A stretch of DNA of 39,635 nt, from NCBI GenBank assembly GCA_031277095.1, contig JAISLU010000009.1:1-39635 (forward strand), given 5' to 3'. The DNA is from Synergistaceae bacterium. GTDB lineage: Bacteria; Synergistota; Synergistia; Synergistales; Aminobacteriaceae. The notes beneath the pieces were generated by a model. That model worked only from the letters and a program-made list of their open reading frames with translations. It was not told the DNA's origin and made no database searches. Shown here piece by piece: positions 1 to 7,102 of this stretch (position 1 is the first letter of the stretch; every line of letters starts with the position of its first letter). The position numbers were made by a program, and so were the translations under genes.

Positions 1-117
1 CGAAGCTTGGAAGCATTCGCCGCAATCGGCAGTTATTTTTCTACCCTGAAAAAATCTTCTCGCAACCTACTCGCCTCTGTTTTATCTATTCTACACCCCT
101 CCCCCACTGTACTGTAA
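1..117 (+). CDS. C-terminal tail of an unidentified protein, possibly a transposase (partial)
   Basis: A reading frame enters from the left edge of the window and stops at the TAA at 115-117, leaving 38 residues. The pattern Ala-Phe-x-x-Ile-x-x-Tyr-x-x-Thr-x-Lys-Lys followed by Leu and Val at helical spacing loosely resembles the C-terminal tail of IS66-like transposases, which often end in a helix of this kind. That is a weak impression from a very short fragment. The next 40 bases up to the promoter show nothing else. An IS remnant would suit the AT-richer, possibly acquired block to its right. It could equally be the end of an unrelated gene or a chance open frame. Confidence 0.3.
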   Translation, partial: RSLEAFAAIGSYFSTLKKSSRNLLASVLSILHPSPTVL

Positions 118-159
118 CGATGTAGTGTTGAATTTGTTCCCATTTTGGGATTAAGGTTC

Positions 160-188
160 TTGACAGGATAAAGAATTTAAGATATTTT
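160..188 (+). promoter_or_regulatory. Probable sigma70-type promoter of the GntR-family regulator gene
   Basis: TTGACA at 160-165 and TATTTT at 183-188 are separated by 17 bp. The pair lies about 55 bases upstream of the chosen start of the regulator, in an AT-rich stretch. Confidence 0.5.
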
Positions 189-242
189 TATTATTGTTTG
201 GGATGTTTATTTGCGTAATCTATTTTGGGGAGAGATGTTTTT

Positions 243-911
243 TTGGAACTTGCACCAATAAAGAGGGTTGTTGTCCATGATGCGATAATCAATCTTATAA
301 AGAGTTATATCATCTCTAATAGCTTGACCCCGGGAGATAGATTACCATCTGAACGCGATTTGGCAAAGACGCTTGACGTGAGTAGAAATTCGGTAAGAGA
401 AGCATTCAAGAGTATGCAATCCCAAGGGTATATACGTATATCGCATGGGGCAGGTACTTATGTTAGCGATGTAAGTGGATTCACGATTGAAAAATGTGAG
501 TTTGATGCTGGTTTTCTCGAACAAATCTTACAAATACGTGAAATGGTTGAAATATATTCCGCTACGCTGTTGGCTTCAAGCAAAAAAAGTGTTAATTTAT
601 CTGAATTAGAAAATATTATTTTGCGAGAACGAGAAAAAGACAAAATGAATGATACGAGTGATCTTCCTAATATTGATTTTGAGACAGAAATAGTTAGACT
701 TATTGGAAATTCTCTCCTATATGGCTTTTACTTCAACATCGCAACAATCTGGAAAGATTTTTGGAAGAAAAATGGGTGTACGGTATTAAACGCTACCAGT
801 CGACACGAAGATCATACCAATATTCTGAAAGCAATACAAAATGGCAAGGCAGATAAAGCTGCGAAGCTGGTAAAAGCACACCTCAAGGGAGTACAGTTGA
901 TTTTGAAGTAA
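243..911 (+). CDS. GntR-family transcriptional regulator, FadR/FCD subfamily
   Basis: This is a DNA-binding regulator of about 222 residues. The N-terminal winged helix-turn-helix shows the classic GntR pattern (GDRLPSERDLAKTLDVSRNSVREA, split here as GDRLPSERDLA and SRNSVREA), followed by the wing G-x-G-T-Y-V. The C-terminal half is an all-helical FCD ligand domain ending in the motif H-x-x-I-x-x-A-I-x-x-G and a final H-L. In most FCD domains one metal-binding His sits in a D-x-x-F-H motif; here the equivalent reads DFE, so one usual ligand is replaced by Glu. The frame is open from a TTG at 225, but GGGGAGAG at 227-234 is an SD well placed for the TTG at 243, which I chose. The gene precedes an acid-sugar dehydratase and a TRAP transporter on the same strand, so it probably controls them in response to a sugar acid. 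Confidence 0.85.
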   Translation: MELAPIKRVVVHDAIINLIKSYIISNSLTPGDRLPSERDLAKTLDVSRNSVREAFKSMQSQGYIRISHGAGTYVSDVSGFTIEKCEFDAGFLEQILQIREMVEIYSATLLASSKKSVNLSELENIILREREKDKMNDTSDLPNIDFETEIVRLIGNSLLYGFYFNIATIWKDFWKKNGCTVLNATSRHEDHTNILKAIQNGKADKAAKLVKAHLKGVQLILK

Positions 912-934
912 AGATATTTAAAGGACATGTAGTA

Positions 935-990
935 TTGTGTTTGTGTTTGTGTTTGTGTTTGTGTTTGTGTTTGTGTTTGTGTTTGTGTTT
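935..990 (+). repeat. Perfect TTGTGT hexamer tandem array, about 9.3 copies
   Basis: TTGTGT is repeated without interruption for 56 bases between the regulator stop codon and the dehydratase gene. A hexamer in a 5' region cannot shift a reading frame, but slippage would change promoter or leader spacing. The reverse strand reads as an Asn-Thr repeat, which I do not regard as coding. Confidence 0.95.
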
Positions 991-1060
991 TTTAAAATTG
1001 GCCCTACCTCCAACCAAGTACCATTTAAAGTTCGAAAGTCATGAAAAGGAGGAAGCTTCA

Positions 1061-1096
1061 ATGCGATACTTATCACAAAATTTGAACTCAGATTGA
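1061..1096 (+). CDS. Possible 11-codon upstream mini-ORF before the dehydratase gene
   Basis: AAAAGGAGGA at 1044-1053 is a very strong SD followed by an ATG at 1061 and a TGA at 1094-1096. The peptide would be MRYLSQNLNSD. It ends 49 bases before the dehydratase start and has no codon run suggesting attenuation. It may be a leader peptide or a relic of an older start; the SD is the only real support. Confidence 0.25.
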   Translation: MRYLSQNLNSD

Positions 1097-1145
1097 ACTC
1101 AGGAAGGTGTGATTTTGGAAAAGTGAGACGCGAGGAGGGATAAGA

Positions 1146-2339
1146 GTGAAGATTACCAAGGTGAAAGCTATAGGAGTCAATCGTTTTTTGTTTGCTGAGG
1201 TGCATACTGACGAAGGGATTGTCGGTCTTGGCGAATCTGGAACATGGGCGTTTCTTGATGCTTCGCGAGAAGCTATCAATTCCTTGGGTCAATATTTGAT
1301 CGGCCAAAACCCGCTTAGAATAGAGCATCATTGGCAATATATGTACCGCGCTTATCATTTCAGGGGAGCCGCTATTATGGGAGCTTTGAGCGCCCTTGAT
1401 ATCGCTCTTTGGGATATTGCCGGAAAATTTCTCGGTGTACCGGTATATCAACTCTTGGGTGGCAAATGTCGTGACAAAGCGCGTGTATATTATCATGTGG
1501 GTGGACAAACTACCGAAGAGCTCGTTCAAAATTGTATAGACGCGAAAAAGAAAGGATTTACGGCGATCGGTCATCTAACTCCTTTCTTGGATGAACCACG
1601 CAGCAAATCTTATTTTGAAACTCACGCTCAAAGGATAGGGCGAGCTACCGACCGTGTACGGCAATACAGAGAAGCTGTTGGGGACGATGTTGACCTTTGC
1701 ATCGAAATCCATCGGCAAATGAAGCCAGCTGAGGCCATAGTTCTTGCCAGAGAAATTGAAAAATATCACCCTTACTTTTTTGAGGATCCGACCACGCCGG
1801 ATAATTTTGATGCTATGGCGGCAATAGCCGATAAAATCCATATCCCTATTGCTACAGGCGAACGCCTTCATACCCCACAAGAATTTGAACTTCTGTTGAG
1901 ACGTAATGCCGTCTCTTACGTCAGGCCTGATGTTTGCATGTGTGGAGGCATAACCGGAGCAAAAAAAATCGCCGCACTTGCTGAAGCCAACGAAGTTGGA
2001 GTTGTACCACATAATCCTCTTAGTCCTGTTAGCACGGCAGCGTGCATACAGATTGCGGCGTGTATCCCAAATTTCGCTTTACAAGAGTTTCCAGGTGATG
2101 ACCGCGGCGCAGCGACAGAACGATTCGTTGACGGCAAAGTCGGATCTCAACACAATAACAAATTCCACCAGAAGGATGTGGTAAAAAGTACTTTAAAGTG
2201 CGAGAACGGTTTCATCCTCATCCCAGATGCCCCTGGTATTGGGGTTGAACTTGTTCCAGGGGCTGAAGAAAAATTCCCGTTCGATCGCAGAAAAATCGAA
2301 ACAAGACTTCATATCGATGGTTCTGTTATTGACCAATAA
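1146..2339 (+). CDS. Mandelate racemase/muconate lactonizing-type enzyme, probable acid-sugar dehydratase
   Basis: This 397-residue protein belongs to the enolase superfamily and resembles galactonate/gluconate-type dehydratases, which remove water from a sugar acid to give a 2-keto-3-deoxy acid. An N-terminal capping domain (about 1-120) precedes the barrel. Visible active-site elements are the metal ligands in IEIHR, FFEDP and TGERLH, and the His of VVPHNPLSP paired with the Asp of YVRPDVC. The start is GTG at 1146, fixed by AGGAGG at 1133-1138. The dctP homologue begins 21 bases after the stop, so the two probably share a transcript and the TRAP system would import the substrate. The exact sugar acid cannot be read from sequence; galactonate, gluconate or mannonate are candidates. 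Confidence 0.85.
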   Translation: MKITKVKAIGVNRFLFAEVHTDEGIVGLGESGTWAFLDASREAINSLGQYLIGQNPLRIEHHWQYMYRAYHFRGAAIMGALSALDIALWDIAGKFLGVPVYQLLGGKCRDKARVYYHVGGQTTEELVQNCIDAKKKGFTAIGHLTPFLDEPRSKSYFETHAQRIGRATDRVRQYREAVGDDVDLCIEIHRQMKPAEAIVLAREIEKYHPYFFEDPTTPDNFDAMAAIADKIHIPIATGERLHTPQEFELLLRRNAVSYVRPDVCMCGGITGAKKIAALAEANEVGVVPHNPLSPVSTAACIQIAACIPNFALQEFPGDDRGAATERFVDGKVGSQHNNKFHQKDVVKSTLKCENGFILIPDAPGIGVELVPGAEEKFPFDRRKIETRLHIDGSVIDQ

Positions 2340-2360
2340 ACGGAAACGGAGGAAGGGTTC

Positions 2361-3341
2361 ATGTTAAGAAAATTTTTTAAAATTTCGTGTGTGGCTGTTT
2401 TCATAATGTTGTTCCCCATTGGCACATTTGCGGCAGACCAGATATTTTCTCTCAAAATGCACCATCAAGGTCCGCTTGATCACCCTTACCACAAAGGAGC
2501 TTTAGAGTTTAAAGAGCGGGTTGCCAAATATTCCGATAACACAATACTGATAGACATATTCCCCAATAATGAATTGGCATCGGGCAGACAGGCGGTTGAG
2601 GCCGTTCAATTTGGAACTATAGACATAGCCTTGGAATCTTCGATGTCTATCACTAATTTTGAGAAGGCTTTCGGTGTTCTGGATATGCCGTTCCTATTCC
2701 CCAACAGAAACGTAGCTTTCAAAGTTCTTGATGGTGCGATTGGGGCAACGTTGGCAAAAAAATTGGAAGAAAAAAATTTGAAGTTGCTCTACTATTGGGA
2801 CAATGGGTTTAGAAATATTAGCAACTCCAAAGGCCCTATTCATTCTGCCACAGATTTAAAGGGGCTCAAAATCAGAGTTCCAGAAAGTAAGGTGTATATT
2901 TCGACGTTCGAGGCCCTTGGTGCAATACCTACTCCAATGGCTTTCAATGAATTGTTTGCGGCTCTACAGCTTAAAACCGTGGATGGGCAGGAAAATCCGA
3001 ATGGGCACATGATCGCCTATAAGCTTTATGAAGTTCAGACTCATTTTGCCATTTCAAACCATATATATACCACAGAACCCTTGCTTATTCGAAAGGATCT
3101 GTTTGACAGTTTTTCCCAAACGCAGAAGGATGCTATTTTGAAAGCGGCGGCGGAAGCTGGTGAAATGCAGCGAAAACTATCCGCAGACTTAGAATCTAGC
3201 TTCTTAGAACAAATCAAAGAACAGGGCGTCGCGGTGACAACTCCAAACCTCGAATCGTTTCGAGATGCGGTGAAACCTGTATATGACAACTACAAAGGAG
3301 ATTTTGGAGAGTTAATAGAGCAGATACTTGCCACAAAATAA
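2361..3341 (+). CDS. dctP: TRAP transporter periplasmic solute-binding protein DctP
   Basis: This is the extracytoplasmic solute receptor of a tripartite ATP-independent periplasmic transporter. Its 326 residues open with a signal peptide (Lys-Lys, hydrophobic core, likely cleavage after GTFA around residue 24). The family hallmarks are clear: LKGLKIRVPES with the Arg that salt-bridges the substrate carboxylate, then ALGAIPTPMAFNEL and VDGQENP. The start ATG follows GGAGGAAGG. The gene sits between the dehydratase and dctQM on the same strand and probably binds the sugar acid that the dehydratase uses. Substrate identity is inference from context only. Confidence 0.93.
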   Translation: MLRKFFKISCVAVFIMLFPIGTFAADQIFSLKMHHQGPLDHPYHKGALEFKERVAKYSDNTILIDIFPNNELASGRQAVEAVQFGTIDIALESSMSITNFEKAFGVLDMPFLFPNRNVAFKVLDGAIGATLAKKLEEKNLKLLYYWDNGFRNISNSKGPIHSATDLKGLKIRVPESKVYISTFEALGAIPTPMAFNELFAALQLKTVDGQENPNGHMIAYKLYEVQTHFAISNHIYTTEPLLIRKDLFDSFSQTQKDAILKAAAEAGEMQRKLSADLESSFLEQIKEQGVAVTTPNLESFRDAVKPVYDNYKGDFGELIEQILATK

Positions 3342-3416
3342 AGCGGCGGTAATCCGGAATTTTGTGTAGGTACAAAGTTCCGGATTATCTAGTTTTTGCA
3401 GAAAGAGGTGAATTTC

Positions 3417-3911
3417 TTGATAAGACACATGGATTGCCTTTTCGAAAAATTGGATATTATCCTGACTTGGATACTGTCCGCTATGTTCGGCGGAATGACC
3501 CTTATTATTTTTATGCAGGTAATATGGCGTTATTGCTTCAAAGCACCTCTCTCATGGTCCGAAGAATCTGCACGGTATCTTTTTGTCTGGGTTTCATTCC
3601 TTGGAGCTATAACAGCTGCCAAACGCGGAAATCATGTTGGAATGGAGATGCTACGGGATGCTTTGCCACGACTTGGAAAGGATCTGCTACAATTTTTCTC
3701 GAACCTCATTACGGTATTTTTTTTTGCGATCACATTCTACTATACCCTTAGTATGGCACCGAGAATGTGGATTCAATTTTCTCCAGCAATGGAAATTTCC
3801 ATGTTCTATCCTTACTTAGGCATAGCAGTGGGAAGTTTCTTTATGATGCTCTATTATGCAAATGAAGGCCTCAAAAACCTCGTTTCGTTGAAAGGCGGGG
3901 GGGGGAAATGA
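3417..3911 (+). CDS. dctQ: TRAP transporter small permease subunit DctQ
   Basis: The small integral membrane subunit of the TRAP carrier, about 164 residues with four hydrophobic segments. The conserved family pattern is visible after the second segment: WSEESARYLFVWVSFLGA followed by AAKRGNHVGM. The frame is open from a TTG at 3396, but AAGAGGTG at 3403-3410 best fits the TTG at 3417, which I chose; an internal ATG at 3429 is a further option. The stop codon overlaps the dctM start by four bases (ATGA), indicating translational coupling. A G-rich run sits just before the junction, at 3896-3905. Confidence 0.9.
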   Translation: MIRHMDCLFEKLDIILTWILSAMFGGMTLIIFMQVIWRYCFKAPLSWSEESARYLFVWVSFLGAITAAKRGNHVGMEMLRDALPRLGKDLLQFFSNLITVFFFAITFYYTLSMAPRMWIQFSPAMEISMFYPYLGIAVGSFFMMLYYANEGLKNLVSLKGGGGK

Positions 3912-5179
3912 CGCTCCTTCTGTTTTGTTCTTTCTTTTTTGCGCTCATCATCGGCGTTCCGATTGCTGTTTGCCTAGGATTTTCGGCAGTCGTCGCGCTC
4001 ATGTGTGGTAGCAATATTCCGCTGATAATAGGGACACAAACGATGTTCAAAGGAGTCGATTCCTTCCCCCTCATGGCAATTCCGTTTTTTGTTCTCGCGG
4101 GCAACATCATGAGCACGGGAGGAATCTCAAAGCGTTTAGTAGATTTTGCGATGACCTGTATTGGCAAGGTCACAGGTGGTCTGGCGATGGTATCCATCTT
4201 CGCCTCTATGATCTTTGCTGCAATATCGGGTTCCAGTCCCGCCACAACGGCTGCCATCGGATCAGTCATGGTGCCTTCGATGAAAAAACAGGGCTATGGA
4301 GAAACCTTTGCCGCAGCGACGGTCGCCGCAGCGGGAACAGTTGGACAAGTTATCCCACCTAGTGTGCCTATGGTCATCTATGGAGTCCTTGCCAATGCTT
4401 CTATAAGTCAAATGTTTCTCGCGGGTTTTATGCCGGGAATTCTTATGGGCTTAGTTATGATGGTCATCGCTTACTTGTACGCGAAGCGTAATGGTATCAA
4501 ACAAGTCTGGGAAGGATCGACAAATGACAGCGGCATTAAAAAAATGTTAAATAGCCTGTGGGCAATAATGATGCCAGTTATCATCTTGGGAGGTATTTAC
4601 TCCGGGATGTTCACTCCAACGGAAGCTGCTTCTGTAGCCGTTTTTTACGGCCTTTTTGTAGGGCTCTTCATATACAGAGAAATGGAATTTACTGACCTTC
4701 CGAAAATACTTCTCGACTCGGCGTGCGGTACAGCGGTAATTATGTTCATCATGGCTACTGCAAATTATTTTGGATGGATACTCACAAGTCAAAGAATTCC
4801 ACAAGCCATTGCACAGGTACTTTTAAGCATAACCCACAATAAGTATCTTCTCCTGCTGCTCTTCAATCTGATCCTTCTCGTAGCAGGATGTTTTCTTAAT
4901 CCATCTGCTGCTATTGTGTTGTTGACTCCAATACTTTTGCCGGTTTTGACTAATGTGGGAGTCAATGCGATACACATCGGGATCATCATGATAGTTAATT
5001 TAGCCGTAGGGCAGATCACTCCACCCGTAGGGGCATGTCTCTACGTTGCTTGTAATCTGAGCGGGATAAAGTTGGAGGCAATCCTTAAAGGGATCATTCC
5101 TTATATACTTGCCCTTCTGGTCGCGCTTTTCCTAATTACATATGTGGAAGGAATTTCGTTGCTGCTTCTTAGAATATAG
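3908..5179 (+). CDS. dctM: TRAP transporter large permease subunit DctM
   Basis: The large membrane subunit (423 residues, about 12 hydrophobic segments) that couples solute uptake to an ion gradient, usually Na+. Typical DctM elements are present: GVPIAVCLGFSA near the N-terminus, PFFVLAGNIM, SGSSPATTAAIGSVMVP, GTVGQVIPPSVPMVIYG, FTPTEAASVAVFYG and VNLAVGQITPPVGACLYV near the C-terminus. Its ATG lies inside the dctQ stop. It is the last gene of the catabolic block; a 6-bp hairpin CTTTTG/CAAAAG at 5180-5194 directly follows but has a poor U tract, so I do not call a terminator. Confidence 0.94.
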   Translation: MTLLLFCSFFFALIIGVPIAVCLGFSAVVALMCGSNIPLIIGTQTMFKGVDSFPLMAIPFFVLAGNIMSTGGISKRLVDFAMTCIGKVTGGLAMVSIFASMIFAAISGSSPATTAAIGSVMVPSMKKQGYGETFAAATVAAAGTVGQVIPPSVPMVIYGVLANASISQMFLAGFMPGILMGLVMMVIAYLYAKRNGIKQVWEGSTNDSGIKKMLNSLWAIMMPVIILGGIYSGMFTPTEAASVAVFYGLFVGLFIYREMEFTDLPKILLDSACGTAVIMFIMATANYFGWILTSQRIPQAIAQVLLSITHNKYLLLLLFNLILLVAGCFLNPSAAIVLLTPILLPVLTNVGVNAIHIGIIMIVNLAVGQITPPVGACLYVACNLSGIKLEAILKGIIPYILALLVALFLITYVEGISLLLLRI

Positions 5180-5352
5180 CTTTTGCCTCAAAAGTTAGAA
5201 TTTTATAAAGACTTGCTCACTTGTAACAGGCTTTTATCGACCCTTTTGCACGATTTATCGCAGCTACACTTGTCGCCCAGGTTGCATTTAGTTTTACATT
5301 CGAGGTATTTATGTTGGTTTCCAAGACGTTTGCCCCGGATATGGGTTGCTAC

Positions 5353-5381
5353 TTGACAGAACATAGCAATTAAATTAAAAT
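5353..5381 (+). promoter_or_regulatory. Probable sigma70-type promoter of the metYX leader
   Basis: TTGACA at 5353-5358 and TAAAAT at 5376-5381 are spaced by 17 bp. Transcription from here would give a leader of about 335 bases before metY, long enough to hold the leader peptide and terminator described separately. The 170 bases between dctM and this promoter hold no gene I can recognise. Confidence 0.55.
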
Positions 5382-5409
5382 TCGTCCAATAAGCAAGAAT
5401 AGAATGTAG

Positions 5410-5491
5410 ATAAATTGCTGTAAATAGTGTGAGATCGCGCTGGGAAATTTGGAAAATTTAGGACAATTGGGTAGATCATTCAGCAATTTAT
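5410..5491 (+). repeat. 11-bp perfect inverted repeat in the metYX leader
   Basis: ATAAATTGCTG at 5410-5420 is the exact reverse complement of CAGCAATTTAT at 5481-5491, enclosing 60 bases. It ends 10 bases before the SD of the leader peptide. It could form a long stem in the nascent RNA or be a protein-binding site; nothing in the sequence decides which. Confidence 0.7.
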
Positions 5492-5517
5492 TGTTTCGCC
5501 AAAAGGAGGGTCCGAAT

Positions 5518-5625
5518 ATGTTCACACAGGTTGTGTTATGTGCGCGGGTATTTGAAGCTCGGTTCGCGATGAGCATGATGATGTGCATGGACTGCGGATC
5601 ATCGCCTGGAGCGATCGGCGTCTGA
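5518..5625 (+). CDS. Met-rich leader peptide of the metYX operon
   Basis: An ATG at 5518 follows a near-perfect SD (AAAAGGAGGG, 5501-5510) at a spacing of seven bases. The frame runs 35 codons to the TGA at 5623. Residues 18-26 read MSMMMCMDC: five Met in seven codons, with two Cys nearby, while the rest is unremarkable. A terminator hairpin begins 20 bases after the stop, and the next genes are metY and metX. By analogy with the his, trp, thr and leu leaders, stalling at Met codons when methionyl-tRNA is scarce would favour readthrough. Cys codons may add a sulfur signal. The function is inferred; the codon cluster, SD and terminator are directly visible. Confidence 0.75.
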   Translation: MFTQVVLCARVFEARFAMSMMMCMDCGSSPGAIGV

Positions 5626-5645
5626 CCGGTCTGTGCGCTCGAGTG

Positions 5646-5682
5646 ACGGGGGTCCCTGCAGAGGGGGTCCCCGTTTTTTTTT
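5646..5682 (+). terminator. Intrinsic terminator in the metYX leader
   Basis: ACGGGGGTCCC (5646-5656) pairs over 11 positions, two of them G-U, with GGGGTCCCCGT (5664-5674) around a 7-base loop, followed by nine T. It lies between the leader-peptide stop and the metY SD, so it must be read through for metY expression. Confidence 0.9.
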
Positions 5683-5722
5683 GTTCAATTTTGTTCAAAT
5701 ACTATTCATAGGAGGAAATGAA

Positions 5723-7015
5723 ATGGGTAAGAACTGGCATTTCGAAACATTGGCGATTCACGGAGGGCAGGAGCCCGACCCTGCTACGTTGTCACGGGGA
5801 GTACCGATCAGCAGGACGAGTTCTTTCGTATTCAAAAGCGTGAAGCACGGGGCCGATCTTTTCGGCCTGAGGGAGCTGGGCAACATCTACAGCCGGCTGA
5901 CGAACCCCACTGTGGACACGCTGGAGCAGCGGGTGACTTTGCTGGAGGGCGGGGCGGCGTCCGTGGCGACGGCTTCGGGGACGAGCGCGGTCCATTACGC
6001 CATCGCGACTCTGGCCCAGGTAGGCGACGAGATCGTCTCCGGCACGAACCTCTACGGCGGAACCTACACCATGTTCGACGCCATTTTCCCCCAATTCGGC
6101 ATCAAGGTGAATTTTGTGGACGCCCGTGACCCCAAGAACTTCAAAAAAGTCATCACTCCCAAAACGAAGGCCCTCTACATCGAGACCATCGGCAACCCCG
6201 CCCTCGACGTGACCGACGTGGCCGAGGTCGCGAAGATCGCCCACGAGGCGGAGATCCCCCTGATTGTGGACGCGACCTTCACCACTCCCTACCTTCTGCG
6301 CTCCATCGAACATGGGGCGGACATCGTGGTCAATTCTCTGACGAAGTGGATCGGCGGGCACGGGACGGCCATCGGGGGCATCGTCACGGACTCCGGTAAA
6401 TTCAACTGGAAGGGCAACAAGAAGTTTCCGCTGCTCAACGAACCGGACCCCAACTACCACGGACTGCGCTGGGCCCACGACCTGCCGGAGGCCCTGAGCC
6501 CCATCGCCTATGCCCTGCGGGTGCGCACCGTTCCCCTCCGCAACTTGGGGGCTTGCTTGTCCCCGGACAATGCCTGGATTTTCCTCCAGGGTTTGGAAAC
6601 GCTCCCCTTCAGGATGGACCGCCACGTGGAGAACGCCGCGAAGGTCGCCGAGTATCTGTCCTCCCACCCCAAAGTGGAGTGGGTGCGGTTCCCCGGGCTC
6701 AAAAATGACCCCACCTACCCCACCGCGTCGAAATACCTCAAGAAAGGTTTCGGCGGCATGGTGGTCTTCGGGGTCAAGGGAGGCGTGGAGGCGGGCGCGC
6801 GGTTCATCGAGGCCTTGGAGCTTTTCAGCCACTTGGCCAATGTCGGCGACGCCAAATCCTTGGCCCTTCATCCGGCGAGTACGTCCCACAGCCAACTGAC
6901 AGAGGAGCAGCAGAGGGCCGGGGGCCTTCCTCCCGAATTGGTGAGGCTCTCCATCGGCATCGAACACATCGACGACATCCTGGCCGACATCGAGAACGCC
7001 CTGGCGAAAGCCTGA
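5723..7015 (+). CDS. metY: O-acetylhomoserine sulfhydrylase (aminocarboxypropyltransferase)
   Basis: A PLP enzyme of the Cys/Met metabolism family that makes homocysteine from O-acetylhomoserine and sulfide. The 430-residue length fits MetY rather than the roughly 390-residue MetB/MetC enzymes. Visible motifs are YSRLTNPT near residue 56, ATASGTSA near 82, the PLP aspartate in [11 protein letters not shown] and the Schiff-base Lys in [13 protein letters not shown] (about residue 208), plus the C-terminal [12 protein letters not shown] and [12 protein letters not shown]. The frame is open back to 5633, across the terminator, but GGAGG at 5711-5715 selects the ATG at 5723. It is cotranscribed with metX 87 bases downstream and sits behind the Met-rich leader. 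Confidence 0.94.
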   Translation: MGKNWHFETLAIHGGQEPDPATLSRGVPISRTSSFVFKSVKHGADLFGLRELGNIYSRLTNPTVDTLEQRVTLLEGGAASVATASGTSAVHYAIATLAQVGDEIVSGTNLYGGTYTMFDAIFPQFGIKVNFVDARDPKNFKKVITPKTKALYIETIGNPALDVTDVAEVAKIAHEAEIPLIVDATFTTPYLLRSIEHGADIVVNSLTKWIGGHGTAIGGIVTDSGKFNWKGNKKFPLLNEPDPNYHGLRWAHDLPEALSPIAYALRVRTVPLRNLGACLSPDNAWIFLQGLETLPFRMDRHVENAAKVAEYLSSHPKVEWVRFPGLKNDPTYPTASKYLKKGFGGMVVFGVKGGVEAGARFIEALELFSHLANVGDAKSLALHPASTSHSQLTEEQQRAGGLPPELVRLSIGIEHIDDILADIENALAKA

Positions 7016-7056
7016 GAAATTTGTAAACGTTTAAATTTATTACAACCATTGCAACG

Positions 7057-7086
7057 GCAACCTTTACAACTGCAACCCTTACAGAG
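7057..7086 (+). repeat. 15-bp tandem duplication in the metY-metX gap
   Basis: GCAACCTTTACAACT (7057-7071) is followed by the related GCAACCCTTACAGAG (7072-7086). The second copy runs into the GAGGAG that probably serves as the metX SD. Confidence 0.7.
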
Positions 7087-7102
7087 GAGAGCGCAAGATA
7101 CT

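Larger units (their letters stand above)
5388..5682 (+). promoter_or_regulatory. Candidate methionine attenuator leader of the metYX operon
   Basis: The leader contains a Met-rich peptide gene (5518-5625) followed by an intrinsic terminator (5646-5682). GCGATGA at 5566-5572 pairs with TCATCGC at 5599-5605, forming a stem whose 5' arm contains the first codon of the Met cluster. ATCGC at 5601-5605 can instead pair with GCGAT at 5611-5615, and GAGCG at 5609-5613 can pair with CGCTC at 5636-5640. These pairings exclude one another, as expected of an attenuator that reads ribosome position. The step that would open the terminator stem is not clear by eye. No S-box, SAM-type or T-box motif is visible. 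Confidence 0.65.

Noticed and set aside
918-1574. A minus-strand frame containing an Asn-Thr repeat
   Set aside because: The repeat is the hexamer array read backwards; the frame runs antisense to the dehydratase gene and has no support.
5180-5194. Hairpin after dctM as a terminator
   Set aside because: The 6-bp stem is AT-rich, with a 3-base loop and no proper T run after it.
5633-5722. N-terminal extension of metY through the leader terminator
   Set aside because: It would translate the terminator stem and its T run; a proper SD sits before ATG 5723 and the family begins there.
5792-6967. A 391-codon minus-strand frame antisense to metY, and a similar one antisense to metX
   Set aside because: metY and metX have complete catalytic motifs on the plus strand; the opposite frames have none.
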